This document shows, piece by piece, positions 36,839 to 45,666 of a stretch of DNA of 64,000 nt. Source of the stretch: Rhodoblastus sp963703385 (GTDB taxonomy: Bacteria; Pseudomonadota; Alphaproteobacteria; Rhizobiales; Beijerinckiaceae); the NCBI GenBank assembly GCA_963703385.1, contig OY969816.1, positions 3,286,001 to 3,350,000 of the forward strand. The letters run 5' to 3'. The notes beneath the pieces are model-generated. The model was not told where the DNA came from, made no database searches, and was given only the letters and a program-made list of their open reading frames with translations. How positions within the stretch are numbered: position 1 is the first letter of the stretch; each line of letters starts with the position of its first letter. The position numbers were made by a program, and so were the translations under genes.

Positions 36839-37798
36839 ATGAGCGACAAGCCTAAACTTAACGTCTATCTCTGCGCGCCGCGCGGCTTCTGCGCCGGGGT
36901 GGTGCGCGCGATCGACGTCGTCGAACAAGCGCTGCGCAAATTCGGCGCGCCCATTTATGTGCGCCATGAGATCGTTCATAATCGCTATGTGGTCGAGGGG
37001 CTCAAGCGCAAGGGCGCTATTTTCGTCGAGGAGCTGGATGAAGTCCGAAACGATGGCGCGCCGGTGGTATTTTCCGCCCATGGCGTGCCGAAATCGGTTC
37101 CCGAAGAGGCCGAACGGCGCAAGCTTCTGGCGATAGACGCCACCTGCCCGCTGGTGACCAAGGTCCATCGCGAGGCCGAACTCCATTTTCGGCGTGGCCG
37201 CAAAATCGTGCTGGTGGGTCATCGCGGTCATATCGAGGTGGTCGGCACCATGGGCCAACTGCCCGAAGGCGCCGTCGTTTTGGTAGAAAAGCCTGGGGAT
37301 GTCGCGGCCCTGCCGTTCTCGTCGGACGAGCCTCTGGCCTATGTCACCCAAACCACATTGTCGGTGGACGATATGGCGGAAGTCGTGACCGCCTTGCGCG
37401 AGAAATACCCGCAAATCATAGAACCGCATCGCCAGGACATCTGCTATGCGACCACCAACCGTCAGCAGGCGGTCAAGGAAATCGCCGCCAAGGTGGATGC
37501 GTTCATCGTCGTAGGATCGCCCAATTCCTCGAATTCCCAACGACTGAGGGAGGTGGCCGAGCGCAACGGCTGTCGCCGCGCTCAACTGGTTCCGCGCGCG
37601 ACCGACATCAACTGGTCCCTGCTCGAAGGCATCGCCTCGGTCGGCGTTACTGCCGGCGCCTCGGCGCCGGAGGTGCTGGTCGAGGAAATCCTTGACGCTC
37701 TGGCCGAGCAATTCGAGCTGATCCTGGAAACGGTCACCACCGCAACCGAGGACGTCTCGTTCCCGCTGCCCCGCGAACTGCGAGCGCGCGTGACCTAA
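36839..37798 (+). CDS. ispH: 4-hydroxy-3-methylbut-2-enyl diphosphate reductase
   Basis: A 319-residue IspH. The three iron-sulfur ligands are C12 (APRGFCAG region), C103 (ATCPLV) and C202 (DICYATTN), and the SPNSSNS substrate motif follows. It carries out the last step of the MEP pathway, giving IPP and DMAPP; ispG, the preceding enzyme, is at 58.6-59.9 kb. ATG 36839 is chosen; the extra 16 upstream residues are not family-like. The common Rhizobiales partners thrB and rnhA are not found downstream. Confidence 0.96.
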   Translation: MSDKPKLNVYLCAPRGFCAGVVRAIDVVEQALRKFGAPIYVRHEIVHNRYVVEGLKRKGAIFVEELDEVRNDGAPVVFSAHGVPKSVPEEAERRKLLAIDATCPLVTKVHREAELHFRRGRKIVLVGHRGHIEVVGTMGQLPEGAVVLVEKPGDVAALPFSSDEPLAYVTQTTLSVDDMAEVVTALREKYPQIIEPHRQDICYATTNRQQAVKEIAAKVDAFIVVGSPNSSNSQRLREVAERNGCRRAQLVPRATDINWSLLEGIASVGVTAGASAPEVLVEEILDALAEQFELILETVTTATEDVSFPLPRELRARVT

Positions 37799-37855
37799 AG
37801 CCCCACCGCACCTGATCGCTCACATTTCGAAACGCAAGGCGCCGCACCGCTTTGA

Positions 37856-38349
37856 CCCGGTGACGACCGGCAAAACAAGCTTCCTTCCGAACAGCCCTTC
37901 GGGGCATTCCACGCTTCATGGGCCCATGTGCCCTCGGCCGAATTGGAAGCTTTCGCGGTGGTGCGGGCGCGCGACGCAATTCTCACCATGCCGCCAGGCG
38001 CGTTCGTTAGGCGGGAAGAGCTCATCGAATGGCTCGTCGCCTGGCAGGAGCTGCCTGACCCCATAGGGGCGCGCCCGACCCCGTCGTGGTCTTCGCCCCT
38101 ACTGACGGCGACGACGCCGTGAACCAGACTTGCGTCGTCGTTGGCGCCGGGCTGAAAGTGTTCGAACTCGCCCTGAACCTGCCGACCAAAGACATCGCTG
38201 AAACCTTGGAGACGCAAACGCGCGAATGCGCTGCAACGATCGCTTCCCACTGGGGCATAGCGACAATTGATTCAGCCCGTGCGGAAAAGCAGCAGGTAAC
38301 GCTGCTCAAGCCGCCTGAGAAATCCGGCCCATGCCAAACAGGCGCTTGA
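37856..38349 (+). pseudogene. Broken hypothetical gene behind ispH
   Basis: Two coding-looking segments lie in different frames. From 37856 frame 2 reads NKLPSEQPFGAFHASWAHV and then AELEAFAVVRARDAILTMPP until about 38065. From about 38078 frame 1 reads DPVVVFAPTDGDDAVNQTC and then DIAETLETQTRECAATIA, closing at 38349 within the 3' end of the opposite oxygenase gene. A one- or two-base indel near 38065-38080 would join them. No ATG precedes the first segment in frame; a GTG at 37928 is possible. Family unknown. Confidence 0.5.
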
Positions 38350-38950
38350 ATTTTTTCACCCGGTTCGACATCCGGTGGCGAGCAACCTCCTGGTCGCGCG
38401 ACTGCTGGTCGGTGCAATAGTTCAGCATGACATAGCGGCGCGGGCCGATGAAGGGCTTGTGGCCGTGCCACGAGTCCGCTTGCACCTTGAAAACGAAGGC
38501 AAGCCCCCCAAGTGGCGCGACCTCGCCGGCATAGTCCTCAATGTCGGTTCCCGAGCGCAACACCCGCAGCTTGCCGCCCTGATCGACCCAATCCTCGTTA
38601 AGGTAGAGCAGCAAAGTCGCCAGCTTGAATTTGGCGTCAGCATGGATTCGGCCATCTTTCGCCTGACAATTGCCGCGCAGGGTGACCATGGTCGGGCGGC
38701 CCGCGAGTTCGATGTCGAGCTTTTCCTCCACGATCCTGCGCACTTCCGGACCTTCGAGCTCCTTCAGCAGTTTGTCGAACGCCGGGCCAAAGGGGGCAAA
38801 TTCGGGCAAGAACAGGCCGCCCATATCGATTCTTGGAAAATCGGCGATGGCCTTTGCGACTTCCTCCTTCGGCAGGAAATTTGGCGTCGCGAAGTGTGGA
38901 TATGGCTCACGCGCAACGGGCGCGGCCCGGAAGGCTTCATAATCGATCAT
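38306..38950 (-). CDS. 2-oxoglutarate/Fe(II)-dependent oxygenase-like protein
   Basis: A 214-residue protein of the prolyl-4-hydroxylase-like 2OG-Fe(II) group. The iron ligands are likely H103 and D105 (RIHADAKFKLATLLLYLN) and H162 or H164 (ADSWHGHKPF), and an arginine pair in GPRRYVML would bind 2-oxoglutarate. Such enzymes hydroxylate proteins or small molecules; relatives often sit in polysaccharide clusters. ATG 38950 starts at MIDYEAFRAAPVAREPYPHF; the longer frame to 39046 is not family-like. Confidence 0.78.
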   Translation of the reverse strand: MIDYEAFRAAPVAREPYPHFATPNFLPKEEVAKAIADFPRIDMGGLFLPEFAPFGPAFDKLLKELEGPEVRRIVEEKLDIELAGRPTMVTLRGNCQAKDGRIHADAKFKLATLLLYLNEDWVDQGGKLRVLRSGTDIEDYAGEVAPLGGLAFVFKVQADSWHGHKPFIGPRRYVMLNYCTDQQSRDQEVARHRMSNRVKKFKRLFGMGRISQAA

Positions 38951-39117
38951 GGGCGCCTCGACGATTTTTGGGACCAATAATGCAAGTGCGGTCTGATTCT
39001 CATTGATCCGCGTCAAAAGCTGCGCGGGAAGGCGCTTTGCGACCAATAGCGAAAATCCGGGAAAGACCCGAGTTTCTCGTAGCCCGATCGATCAGAACGC
39101 CCTTGGAGCCGTCGTTT

Positions 39118-40656
39118 TCATGCAACTCCGCGCTTATCGGAGGACGGCGGTCCAGCGACGGGATCAAACTGCGGCAGAGCCGCCATGACCCGCTCGGGCG
39201 GGAAAATCACGATAACCTCTGTGCCCTCGCGCAATTTCGAGCGCAAGGTGAAGGTTCCGCCGTGCAGCTCGACCAAGCCCTTGACGATTGGCAGGCCGAG
39301 GCCTGTGCCCTCGTCGGCGTTCTTCTGCGCCATTGAGCCGCGTCCGAAGGACGACATGATGACTGGGATCTCCTCTTCCGGGATGCCTGGCCCGGTGTCG
39401 CGCACGGAAAAATATTGTCCGCCGGCCATGGTCCAACCAGACTTCACGGAAACCTGACCGCCTTGTGGCGTAAATTTGATGGCGTTCGTCAAAAGATTAA
39501 GCGCGATCTGGCGCACTGCTCGTTCGTCGGCCCAAATCCGCGGCATGTCGGACTCGATGATCTCGCTGAACAACACGCCACGTTTTTTGGCGCGCAGGGT
39601 CAGAAGATGACGGCAGTCCTCGATCACTGCGGCTAATGAGACCGGCTCTTCCTTGAGCTCATAACGCCCGGCTTCTATCCTTGAGAGGTCAAGGATTTCA
39701 TTAATCAGCATCAGGAGATGCTGGCCGCTTGAATGGATATCGTTGGAATAATCGCGATAGGCCTCGACCGAATGAGGCCCGAACAATTCGCCCTTCATCA
39801 CTTCTGAAAAGCCGAGAATCGCGTTGAGGGGCGTGCGCAATTCGTGGGACATGGTGGCAAGGAACCGCGATTTCGCGAGACTGGCCTCCTCAGCGCGGCG
39901 GCGCGCCTCGTCCGAATTGGCCTTGGCCTGCTCCAATTCGGCGATGAGCGAATCCTTCTCGGCCTGAATGCCGAGCGTTCTGACCTGCCCGAAATAGATG
40001 CGACGGGCCAATGCGCCAAAACAGATCTGGGTGGTGCAGACCAGCAGGGTCAGTGAAGCCGTCGGATCGACGAAACCAGTCGGGCGCAGATAAAGAATCA
40101 TCGCCAAGGCGTTCGGCGTTAGCGCCGCATAGACCGCCTCTGGAACGAAAGCCTCGACGACCGTGTGGATCGCTCCGGCGAGCATCAAGACGACCATGGC
40201 GAAGGCGGTAGCCCAGGGGCTGTCAACACCCCTCATCAGCAAAGCGAAAGCAGCCCAAGCGAAACCGTCGGTCGCCGCGGCGAAAATGAAACGCGTCTTC
40301 CACTGGCGTGGATTTTCCTCGGCCTTGTCGCGTTTGAGGAAGCGTTGGGCCAAAACCCCACCGAGCGCCAAGGAGCTGAGCTCCAGCGCCAACCAAGCGC
40401 CGACCAGCGTCACCGGCAGCCAACGGGCGGTCATCGCCGCGACGGCGAGGCTCAACAAACTTTGCGGCAGGATGGCCGCGCGCCGGCTACGCGCGTAAAG
40501 TCGCAATAATTCGACATCGAATCGCAAATTTCCGGCGCCCGAAGAGGTCAACCGCTCCCGAGCCTCGCGCATGCGGCTCGCCATGCGGCGGCGCTCACGC
40601 GCGCCTTCCCCAGCGAACCGCCCGCGGGCGATCATGTCTGCGGTGACTTCACGCAT
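39118..40656 (-). CDS. Membrane sensor histidine kinase
   Basis: A 512-residue kinase (from ATG 40656; a GTG at 40683 is also open). About six N-terminal membrane helices are followed by a coiled-coil linker (KDSLIAELEQAKANSDEARR), the H box SHELRTPLNAILGFSE with the phospho-accepting histidine, and an intact ATPase domain (N box NLLTNAIKF, DTGPGIP, GTGLGLPIVKGL). It resembles the PdhS/PleC/DivJ type of alphaproteobacterial cell-cycle kinases. No response regulator is adjacent, so it is an orphan kinase. Confidence 0.9.
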   Translation of the reverse strand: MREVTADMIARGRFAGEGARERRRMASRMREARERLTSSGAGNLRFDVELLRLYARSRRAAILPQSLLSLAVAAMTARWLPVTLVGAWLALELSSLALGGVLAQRFLKRDKAEENPRQWKTRFIFAAATDGFAWAAFALLMRGVDSPWATAFAMVVLMLAGAIHTVVEAFVPEAVYAALTPNALAMILYLRPTGFVDPTASLTLLVCTTQICFGALARRIYFGQVRTLGIQAEKDSLIAELEQAKANSDEARRRAEEASLAKSRFLATMSHELRTPLNAILGFSEVMKGELFGPHSVEAYRDYSNDIHSSGQHLLMLINEILDLSRIEAGRYELKEEPVSLAAVIEDCRHLLTLRAKKRGVLFSEIIESDMPRIWADERAVRQIALNLLTNAIKFTPQGGQVSVKSGWTMAGGQYFSVRDTGPGIPEEEIPVIMSSFGRGSMAQKNADEGTGLGLPIVKGLVELHGGTFTLRSKLREGTEVIVIFPPERVMAALPQFDPVAGPPSSDKRGVA

Positions 40657-40856
40657 ATTTTTGAACTTGACGCTTACTCTCACACCAGCATTTACGCGAT
40701 CAACTCCAACTTGACCGAAAAAGCTTAATGAGCAACTGACGCGGCGGTTAAAAAAGCTTATGATTATATGGTATTGCGCGGGCGCCCAACTGATGATTGA
40801 CAGAAGATCGTCGACCGGGTCACCCTCTGCATTCCCAACGTCGATATGCTCACACT

Positions 40857-41468
40857 ATGAAGCTTTACAATTCGCACGTCGCTCCTAATCCCCGCCGAGT
40901 CCGGATCTTTCTCGCGGAAAAGGAGATTTCTTTGCCGACTGAGACAATTGATTTGGCAAGACTGGAGCAAAAGGATCCAGCGTTCACCGCAATAAATCCT
41001 CTCCAGCGCATTCCGGTTCTTGAACTCGATTCCGGCGAGTTTTTGAGTGAAACGGTCGCGATTTGCCGCTATTTCGAGGAAATTCAGCCCGATCCGCCGC
41101 TTTTCGGGCGCAACGGTCTGGAAAAGGCGAGAGTCGAAATGTGGCAACGCCGAGCGGAATTGGAGTTCTTCTTTCCAATCGCATTAGCCTTCCGGCATAG
41201 CCACCCAGCCATGAAGGAAATGGAAAAGCCGCAGATAGGGGAACTGGTCGAACCGAGCCGCGCGCGCGCGATAAACTTCGCGCGGTTTCTTGATTCCGAA
41301 TTGGCCCAACGACGTTATCTGGCCGGTGACGCTTTTTCCATCGCAGATATCACTGCGATGGTCGCGGCTGATTTTGCTCGGCCCGCGCGGATTGTCTTTC
41401 CCGATGATCTCGCGCATTTCGCGCGCTGGCGCGCCGACGTCTCCGCGCGGCCGAGCGCCTCCGCCTGA
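40857..41468 (+). CDS. Glutathione S-transferase family protein
   Basis: A 203-residue GST. The thioredoxin-like N-terminal domain (MKLYNSHVAPNPRRVRIFL) includes the cis-proline and SETVAICRY motif (E-S/T type glutathione-binding pair), followed by a helical C-terminal domain with the SIADI N-capping box. The product probably conjugates or reduces with glutathione. ATG 40857 is the family start. The next gene begins two bases after its stop. Confidence 0.92.
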   Translation: MKLYNSHVAPNPRRVRIFLAEKEISLPTETIDLARLEQKDPAFTAINPLQRIPVLELDSGEFLSETVAICRYFEEIQPDPPLFGRNGLEKARVEMWQRRAELEFFFPIALAFRHSHPAMKEMEKPQIGELVEPSRARAINFARFLDSELAQRRYLAGDAFSIADITAMVAADFARPARIVFPDDLAHFARWRADVSARPSASA

Positions 41469-41470
41469 TC

Positions 41471-42109
41471 TTGGCCCCGTCCCAAGACCTTGACGCACTG
41501 GTCGCGCGCATCCGCGCCTGCCGCCTTTGCGTCGAACGGCCCTTCGGCGCGCCTTTGCCGCACGAGCCACGGCCGGTTTTGCAGATTTCGCTCACCGCGC
41601 GCCTGCTGGTCGCCGGCCAGGCGCCGGGAACCCGCGTCCACGCCACCGGAGTTCCTTTCAATGATCCCTCCGGCGACCGTCTACGCGGCTGGATGGGGGT
41701 CACCCGTCAGCAATTCTATGATCCGACGTGCGTCGCCGTCGCAGCCATGGGTTTTTGCTACCCTGGCCGCGACGCCAAAGGCGCCGATCTGCCGCCGCGA
41801 CGCGAATGCCGCGCGTCCTGGCACGACGAGCTGTTCCGCCTAGCTCCGCGAATCGAGACGATTTTCGCAGTCGGCCGAGCGGCGCAAAACTATCATAGCG
41901 CGCGACTTGGCCGCCCGCTGCCCCAAGGCGCCTCGCTCGATGAGGTCATCCGAATGTGCGCCGCCCAAATCCATTTGAAGCCGCACTTGCTCGCGTTGCC
42001 GCATCCATCTTGGCGAAACAATGCCTGGTTGAAGCGCAGGCCATGGTTCGAGCGCGAAATCGCGCCACTGGCCCGCGAATTGGCCGCCGAAGCGTTGGAC
42101 GGCCTGTAG
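41471..42109 (+). CDS. Uracil-DNA glycosylase superfamily protein
   Basis: A 212-residue protein with the family 4/5-like motif GQAPGTRVHATGVPFNDPSG and the C-terminal ALPHPSWRNNAWL block. CRLC (C17, C20) with later cysteines (around 85-115) could bind a 4Fe-4S cluster as in family 4 enzymes. It likely removes uracil or another damaged base from DNA. TTG start, immediately behind the GST gene, suggesting translational coupling. Confidence 0.85.
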   Translation: MAPSQDLDALVARIRACRLCVERPFGAPLPHEPRPVLQISLTARLLVAGQAPGTRVHATGVPFNDPSGDRLRGWMGVTRQQFYDPTCVAVAAMGFCYPGRDAKGADLPPRRECRASWHDELFRLAPRIETIFAVGRAAQNYHSARLGRPLPQGASLDEVIRMCAAQIHLKPHLLALPHPSWRNNAWLKRRPWFEREIAPLARELAAEALDGL

Positions 42110-42585
42110 AACATAAAAGCTTTTGGCGACGCTGCTGATTTCGCCTACTGTATTGAACCACGAAAATACGCGAAAAAATGTCTTCGGAATTGGATCGCTG
42201 GTCGCGGTCCGAATTCACGCCATTGCGTCCCCGCCCGTTTGATCGGATTACCACCAGCGCAAAGTTGCGCGCCCGCCAACGAGTTCTTTGGGCCGGGCAT
42301 TCTCAACCGGAGCAAACGTTGAACAGCGTACCTGAAGCGTCGGGCGCGTTTCTGGGGCATACCTGCTGCCGCGCGCCACCGCCGCCGAGGCTGCGCGCAT
42401 CGACGCCTGTATCAATCCGAGGCTCGTCGTCTGTGCGAAGGCGGCGTTCAAAACGATCCCTTTCCGACCGGCCGCGCAGTGAGACCTCCAGGCGAGAATT
42501 CAAGGAAGGTTATATTGTTGCGCGCCAGCGCCGACTTGGCAGATGTTGTATTTTGTGATCGAGCCGCCCGATTGCCAATAAATTA
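42110..42585. other. Intergenic region before the second IS, no gene supported
   Basis: About 475 bp between the glycosylase gene and the IS copy 2 left end. A 126-residue frame (42178-42558, plus) is arginine/serine-rich with no recognisable protein, and the minus-strand frames are no better. No tRNA or repeat was found. It may be decayed sequence displaced by the insertion. Confidence 0.4.
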
Positions 42586-43635
42586 GAGCGGCCTCCGATC
42601 ACACTGGATCATATCCGCAGGCTGCGAAATAATTTTTGCATTCTGTGGGCTTGAAGATTTCGGCGCAAGTTTCGAGTGCGCGCATCAATCCGCCGACGGT
42701 TCGCTCGGCGATTTTTCGCAGATGCGCCTTGAGCTTGGAAAAGGCTTTCTCGATCGGGTTCATGTCGGGGCTGTAGGGCGGCAGATAGCGCAACTCGGCG
42801 CCGGCGGCTTTGATCAACTCTTCGACCCGCGGTCCCTTGTGGGCGGGCAGATTGTCCATGACGACGATGTCGCCTTGCGAGAGCGTGGGGCCGAGGCAGT
42901 TTTCCACCCATTCTTCGAAGAGGGCGGCGTTGATCGGGCGATCGAAGACCTTCGGCGCCACGAGGCCGCGAAGGCTGACGCCGGCGACCAACGTGACTGT
43001 CTTGTAATGGCCGTGCGGCACGGCGGCGCGCAGCCGTCGCCCGCGCCGACAGCGTCCGCCTTTGCGCGCCAGATTTGTCGAGGCGCCGGTCTCGTCGATG
43101 AAAATGAGCTTCGAAGGGTCGAGATCAGGCTGTCCCTCGAACCATTCCAGCCGGCGTTTCATCACGTCCGGGCGTTGCTGCTCGGCGGCGTGCGCGCTCT
43201 TTTTTTAAATGTGACGCCGTGCCGAGCGAAGAAGCGCGACAACACTGAACTCGAAAAATGCTCGCCGCAATTCTTGACCAGCCGCTCCTGGATTTCGAGG
43301 AGAGTGATGTCCGGCGTGCGTCGGATCAGCCCCATGAGGTAGTCGTGATGGGCTTCGATGCGCCCGAGCGGCGATCGCCGCCCACAGGCCTGGGCGAGAC
43401 CTCTCCCGTCGTCTCGAATTGCTTGACCCAGCGCACGGCGCTGGCGATGCCGATCTTGAACAGTTTCGCCGCCGCATTGCGCGACAGCCCGTCGACAACC
43501 ACTGCCTCAACCACGCGTTTGCGAAGATCGTCGGAAAGCGCCATTCTCGCCGCCTCCTTCCGCGGCGAGAATCATAAATCAGATTTCAGCCGATTTGGGA
43601 ATCCCAAAGCAATTCAAATCGTTCGGAGCCCGCTC
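42586..43635 (-). mobile_element. IS630-family insertion sequence, copy 2 (decayed, different lineage)
   Basis: A 1050-bp element between TA dinucleotides (42584-42585 and 43636-43637). The termini GAGCGGCCTCCGA (42586-42598) and TCGGAGCCCGCTC (43623-43635) are inverted repeats matching at 12 of 13 bases. The transposase, on the minus strand, is frameshifted. Its protein is clearly different from copy 1, so two separate IS lineages are present. Confidence 0.9.
42599..43544 (-). pseudogene. IS630-family transposase, frameshifted
   Basis: The N-terminal frame from 43544 (MALSDDLRKRVVEAVVVDGL, helix-turn-helix) runs to about 43365; a second frame carries RIEAHHDYLMGLIRRTPD to FFARHGVTFKK; the DDE frame (from about 43198 to 42599) has FIDETGA, MDNLPAHK and YSPDMNPIEKAF. 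The first break looks like a one-base deletion near 43362-43366. The second falls at a seven-A run (plus-strand T 43200-43206), where a one-base slip restores the frame. Probably inactive as it stands. Confidence 0.88.
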
Positions 43636-43692
43636 TAGCTGGTCGTAACGAGGGTTTGCGCTCGTCGGATTCGAGGGCGCCGGGATTGAACT

Positions 43693-44502
43693 TTAAGTCG
43701 CGGAATTCTTGTAGCGCGAATTCATATAGGTCGTTTGCGAAATCGTATAGCCGGCGCCGCCGTTTGCGGCTTGGTTCCACTGATTCGCCTGGAATCCGAA
43801 ACTTGGCGCGTATTGATAGGACACGTCCGCGATGATTACGAAATTGTCGGTCATGTTGTTCGACGCGACGTAGAGATTACCGCTCGTCATCGCGTCGCCC
43901 TGGCCTCCCGGGTAGTAGGCCATTGGCATATAGCTCGGACCGTCGACGCCGTTATTCGACTGGGTCAGGAGTCCGCAGGCGCGCAAGGTCGGATTGGATC
44001 CGAAACCGACGCTCCATACGACGCGGGCCCGACAACAGGCTGAATTGGTCGAGCTGACATTGTCGAACACGACTTCGGTGATGGTCATATTGGCGACATT
44101 GGAGAACGGATAAAGCACGGATGTTGAAGCATTGAAAATCCCCGTCAGATCCGTGTCCGTCAGACAAGGTACACTCCCCATATCCACGCCATCGACCGCT
44201 GTTCCACCGCTTGCGACTGGCATACAACTGCCAGTCGTGTCGGCCTGTGGCAAGGTCTGGGTCGTGAGATCGGCGAGCGTATGCGAGAGGAGTTGAACCT
44301 TACGGCCGACTTCGAGTCCCTGCGCCAGCACCACGACGCCGAAATAGATGGTCAACATCAACGTCAAGATGAGCGCGAATTCCATCGCCGCGATGCCGGA
44401 TTCGCAACTCCGCAACCTTTTCGCCTCGCTCCGCAGCGTCGATGCCGCGGTCGCCGCACGCGCCGAAAATCTCGCCACGAATTTACGCGCAGGTTCAGTC
44501 AT
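43693..44502 (-). CDS. TadE/TadG-like pseudopilin
   Basis: A 269-residue protein with a charged N-terminus and one membrane helix preceded by ESGIAAMEFAL, the E-containing processing-site pattern of TadE/TadG pseudopilins. The long extracytoplasmic part is rich in Ser/Thr/Asn and contains several cysteines (C at SCMPV, PCLTD, CCRAR, RACGL), which may form disulfides. These proteins accompany Flp/Tad pili. Its start overlaps the stop of the next TadE-like gene by four bases. No other tad gene is in the window. Confidence 0.8.
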   Translation of the reverse strand: MTEPARKFVARFSARAATAASTLRSEAKRLRSCESGIAAMEFALILTLMLTIYFGVVVLAQGLEVGRKVQLLSHTLADLTTQTLPQADTTGSCMPVASGGTAVDGVDMGSVPCLTDTDLTGIFNASTSVLYPFSNVANMTITEVVFDNVSSTNSACCRARVVWSVGFGSNPTLRACGLLTQSNNGVDGPSYMPMAYYPGGQGDAMTSGNLYVASNNMTDNFVIIADVSYQYAPSFGFQANQWNQAANGGAGYTISQTTYMNSRYKNSAT

Positions 44503-45107
44503 GGCTCATTCCTGAAAGCGACCGTCGAAAAAATCGCGTGGACGAAAAGCGCAGAATTATTGGGATCTACGTAAACAGAATTCGACGTATGATTATAAAA
44601 ATTGCTGAACAGCTTCAGGTTTGTGCCGCTCGCCACCAGGACCGAAAAATAGACCGGCATCCCGTAGAACGCCTGAAACACTACGATATCGCCAGGCAGA
44701 CCGAGATTAACATTGGTCGACGGATTATTGTACCAGCTTGTGCCGGGCGCTGCGGAGGACCACGATGTGTAAGGCTGAATATTAAGCCTGACCTCATTGC
44801 ATTGGATGAAGGACGGCAGGGCGGGACAAAAAGTATTCTGCAGGAAAGAACTCGTGGCCTGCGTCGAGTTAGCGGAAAAGCTGTTCACGAGAACTTGGCG
44901 CGCGACGTTATTTACCGCATTGTCAAAAGTCGCTTGCACCAAGAAGACGAATGCGGTCTCGAAAATCGCGGCAAGAAGCCCAAGGAAGGGTATGGCGACC
45001 AAAGCGAATTCGGCCACGACGACACCGCGGCGGCCGTGAACGAAGCGCGCGAGAAGTCCAGCTTCCTTCGCCGCCATGCGAGGACATTGCTTTCCGCTCG
45101 GCTCCAT
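44499..45107 (-). CDS. TadE-like pseudopilin
   Basis: A 202-residue protein with the TadE-type segment GVVVAEFALVAIPFLGLL (the glutamate at +5 of the processed region) and a single membrane helix, then an Asn/Ser-rich extracytoplasmic domain with two cysteines. It is the first gene of a two-gene unit with the TadG-like gene. An inverted repeat lies about 85 bp upstream. Codon use is lower in GC than in the first 40 kb. Confidence 0.8.
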   Translation of the reverse strand: MEPSGKQCPRMAAKEAGLLARFVHGRRGVVVAEFALVAIPFLGLLAAIFETAFVFLVQATFDNAVNNVARQVLVNSFSANSTQATSSFLQNTFCPALPSFIQCNEVRLNIQPYTSWSSAAPGTSWYNNPSTNVNLGLPGDIVVFQAFYGMPVYFSVLVASGTNLKLFSNFYNHTSNSVYVDPNNSALFVHAIFSTVAFRNEP

Positions 45108-45666
45108 CGATCATTCCCAGGTCGGATTGCCGGGTTCTATCTTTCGGCTGGGGCTTCGCCCTCGGGCGCATTATTGCTCGCAGAAGTTGCTGATAAGTTA
45201 CGCGAGATGGCAACTTATCCTACCTTACGGATCGGGACGGGCGGCCGACGCCAGCGCGCTGAGTCGGGCGCAGCGACGTCGAGGCAAGGATTTCCGAGAT
45301 CACTATCGGTCGGCGCTCGGTCGTCACGCCGCGAAGCGCCGTTTGGTTCAGGCTGATTTCCGGTTTCCCGAACGCCTTCAAGACTCCAGCGACGAAAGCT
45401 TGAGGCCTTTTCGTATATCGCTCAACCATGTCGTCATCAACATCAGTTTGTGTAACATTTGATCGTACAGCGCCATATTCGCGGCAGCGCTATTTTGGGA
45501 TCCGCGATCATTAGGTCGTCGGGGAATATTTCAACGCCAACAAATTGCTTGAATATTGCCGACAAATGGCAACATATTTTATGCGGCCGTTCTCGCTCCA
45601 AAACCGCGAGGCGGATCAGCCAATTCTCTGTCCCTCTTTTTTTCAAGGTTGAACTTGCTGCAAAAG
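45108..45666. other. Intergenic region, no gene supported
   Basis: About 560 bp between the divergent TadE-like and L,D-transpeptidase genes. A, T-richer than average toward the right side. Small frames exist (for example 45220-45429 minus) but none has a recognisable product. It contains one 8-bp inverted repeat (45192-45219) and presumably both promoters. Confidence 0.4.
45192..45219. promoter_or_regulatory. Inverted repeat upstream of the TadE-like operon
   Basis: GATAAGTT (45192-45199) and AACTTATC (45212-45219) are perfect complements with a 12-base spacer, 85-112 bp before the minus-strand TadE-like start. The size and spacing suit a dimeric regulator's operator; no regulator gene is nearby. 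Confidence 0.4.

Noticed and set aside
42178..42558. A 126-residue plus-strand frame before IS copy 2
   Set aside because: Arg/Ser-rich composition typical of a random frame in GC-rich DNA; no motif.
44442..45356. A 304-residue plus-strand frame
   Set aside because: Antisense to the two TadE-like genes, which have clear pseudopilin signatures.
45220..45429. A 69-residue minus-strand frame between the Tad and transpeptidase genes
   Set aside because: Weak start context and no recognisable protein; kept as intergenic.
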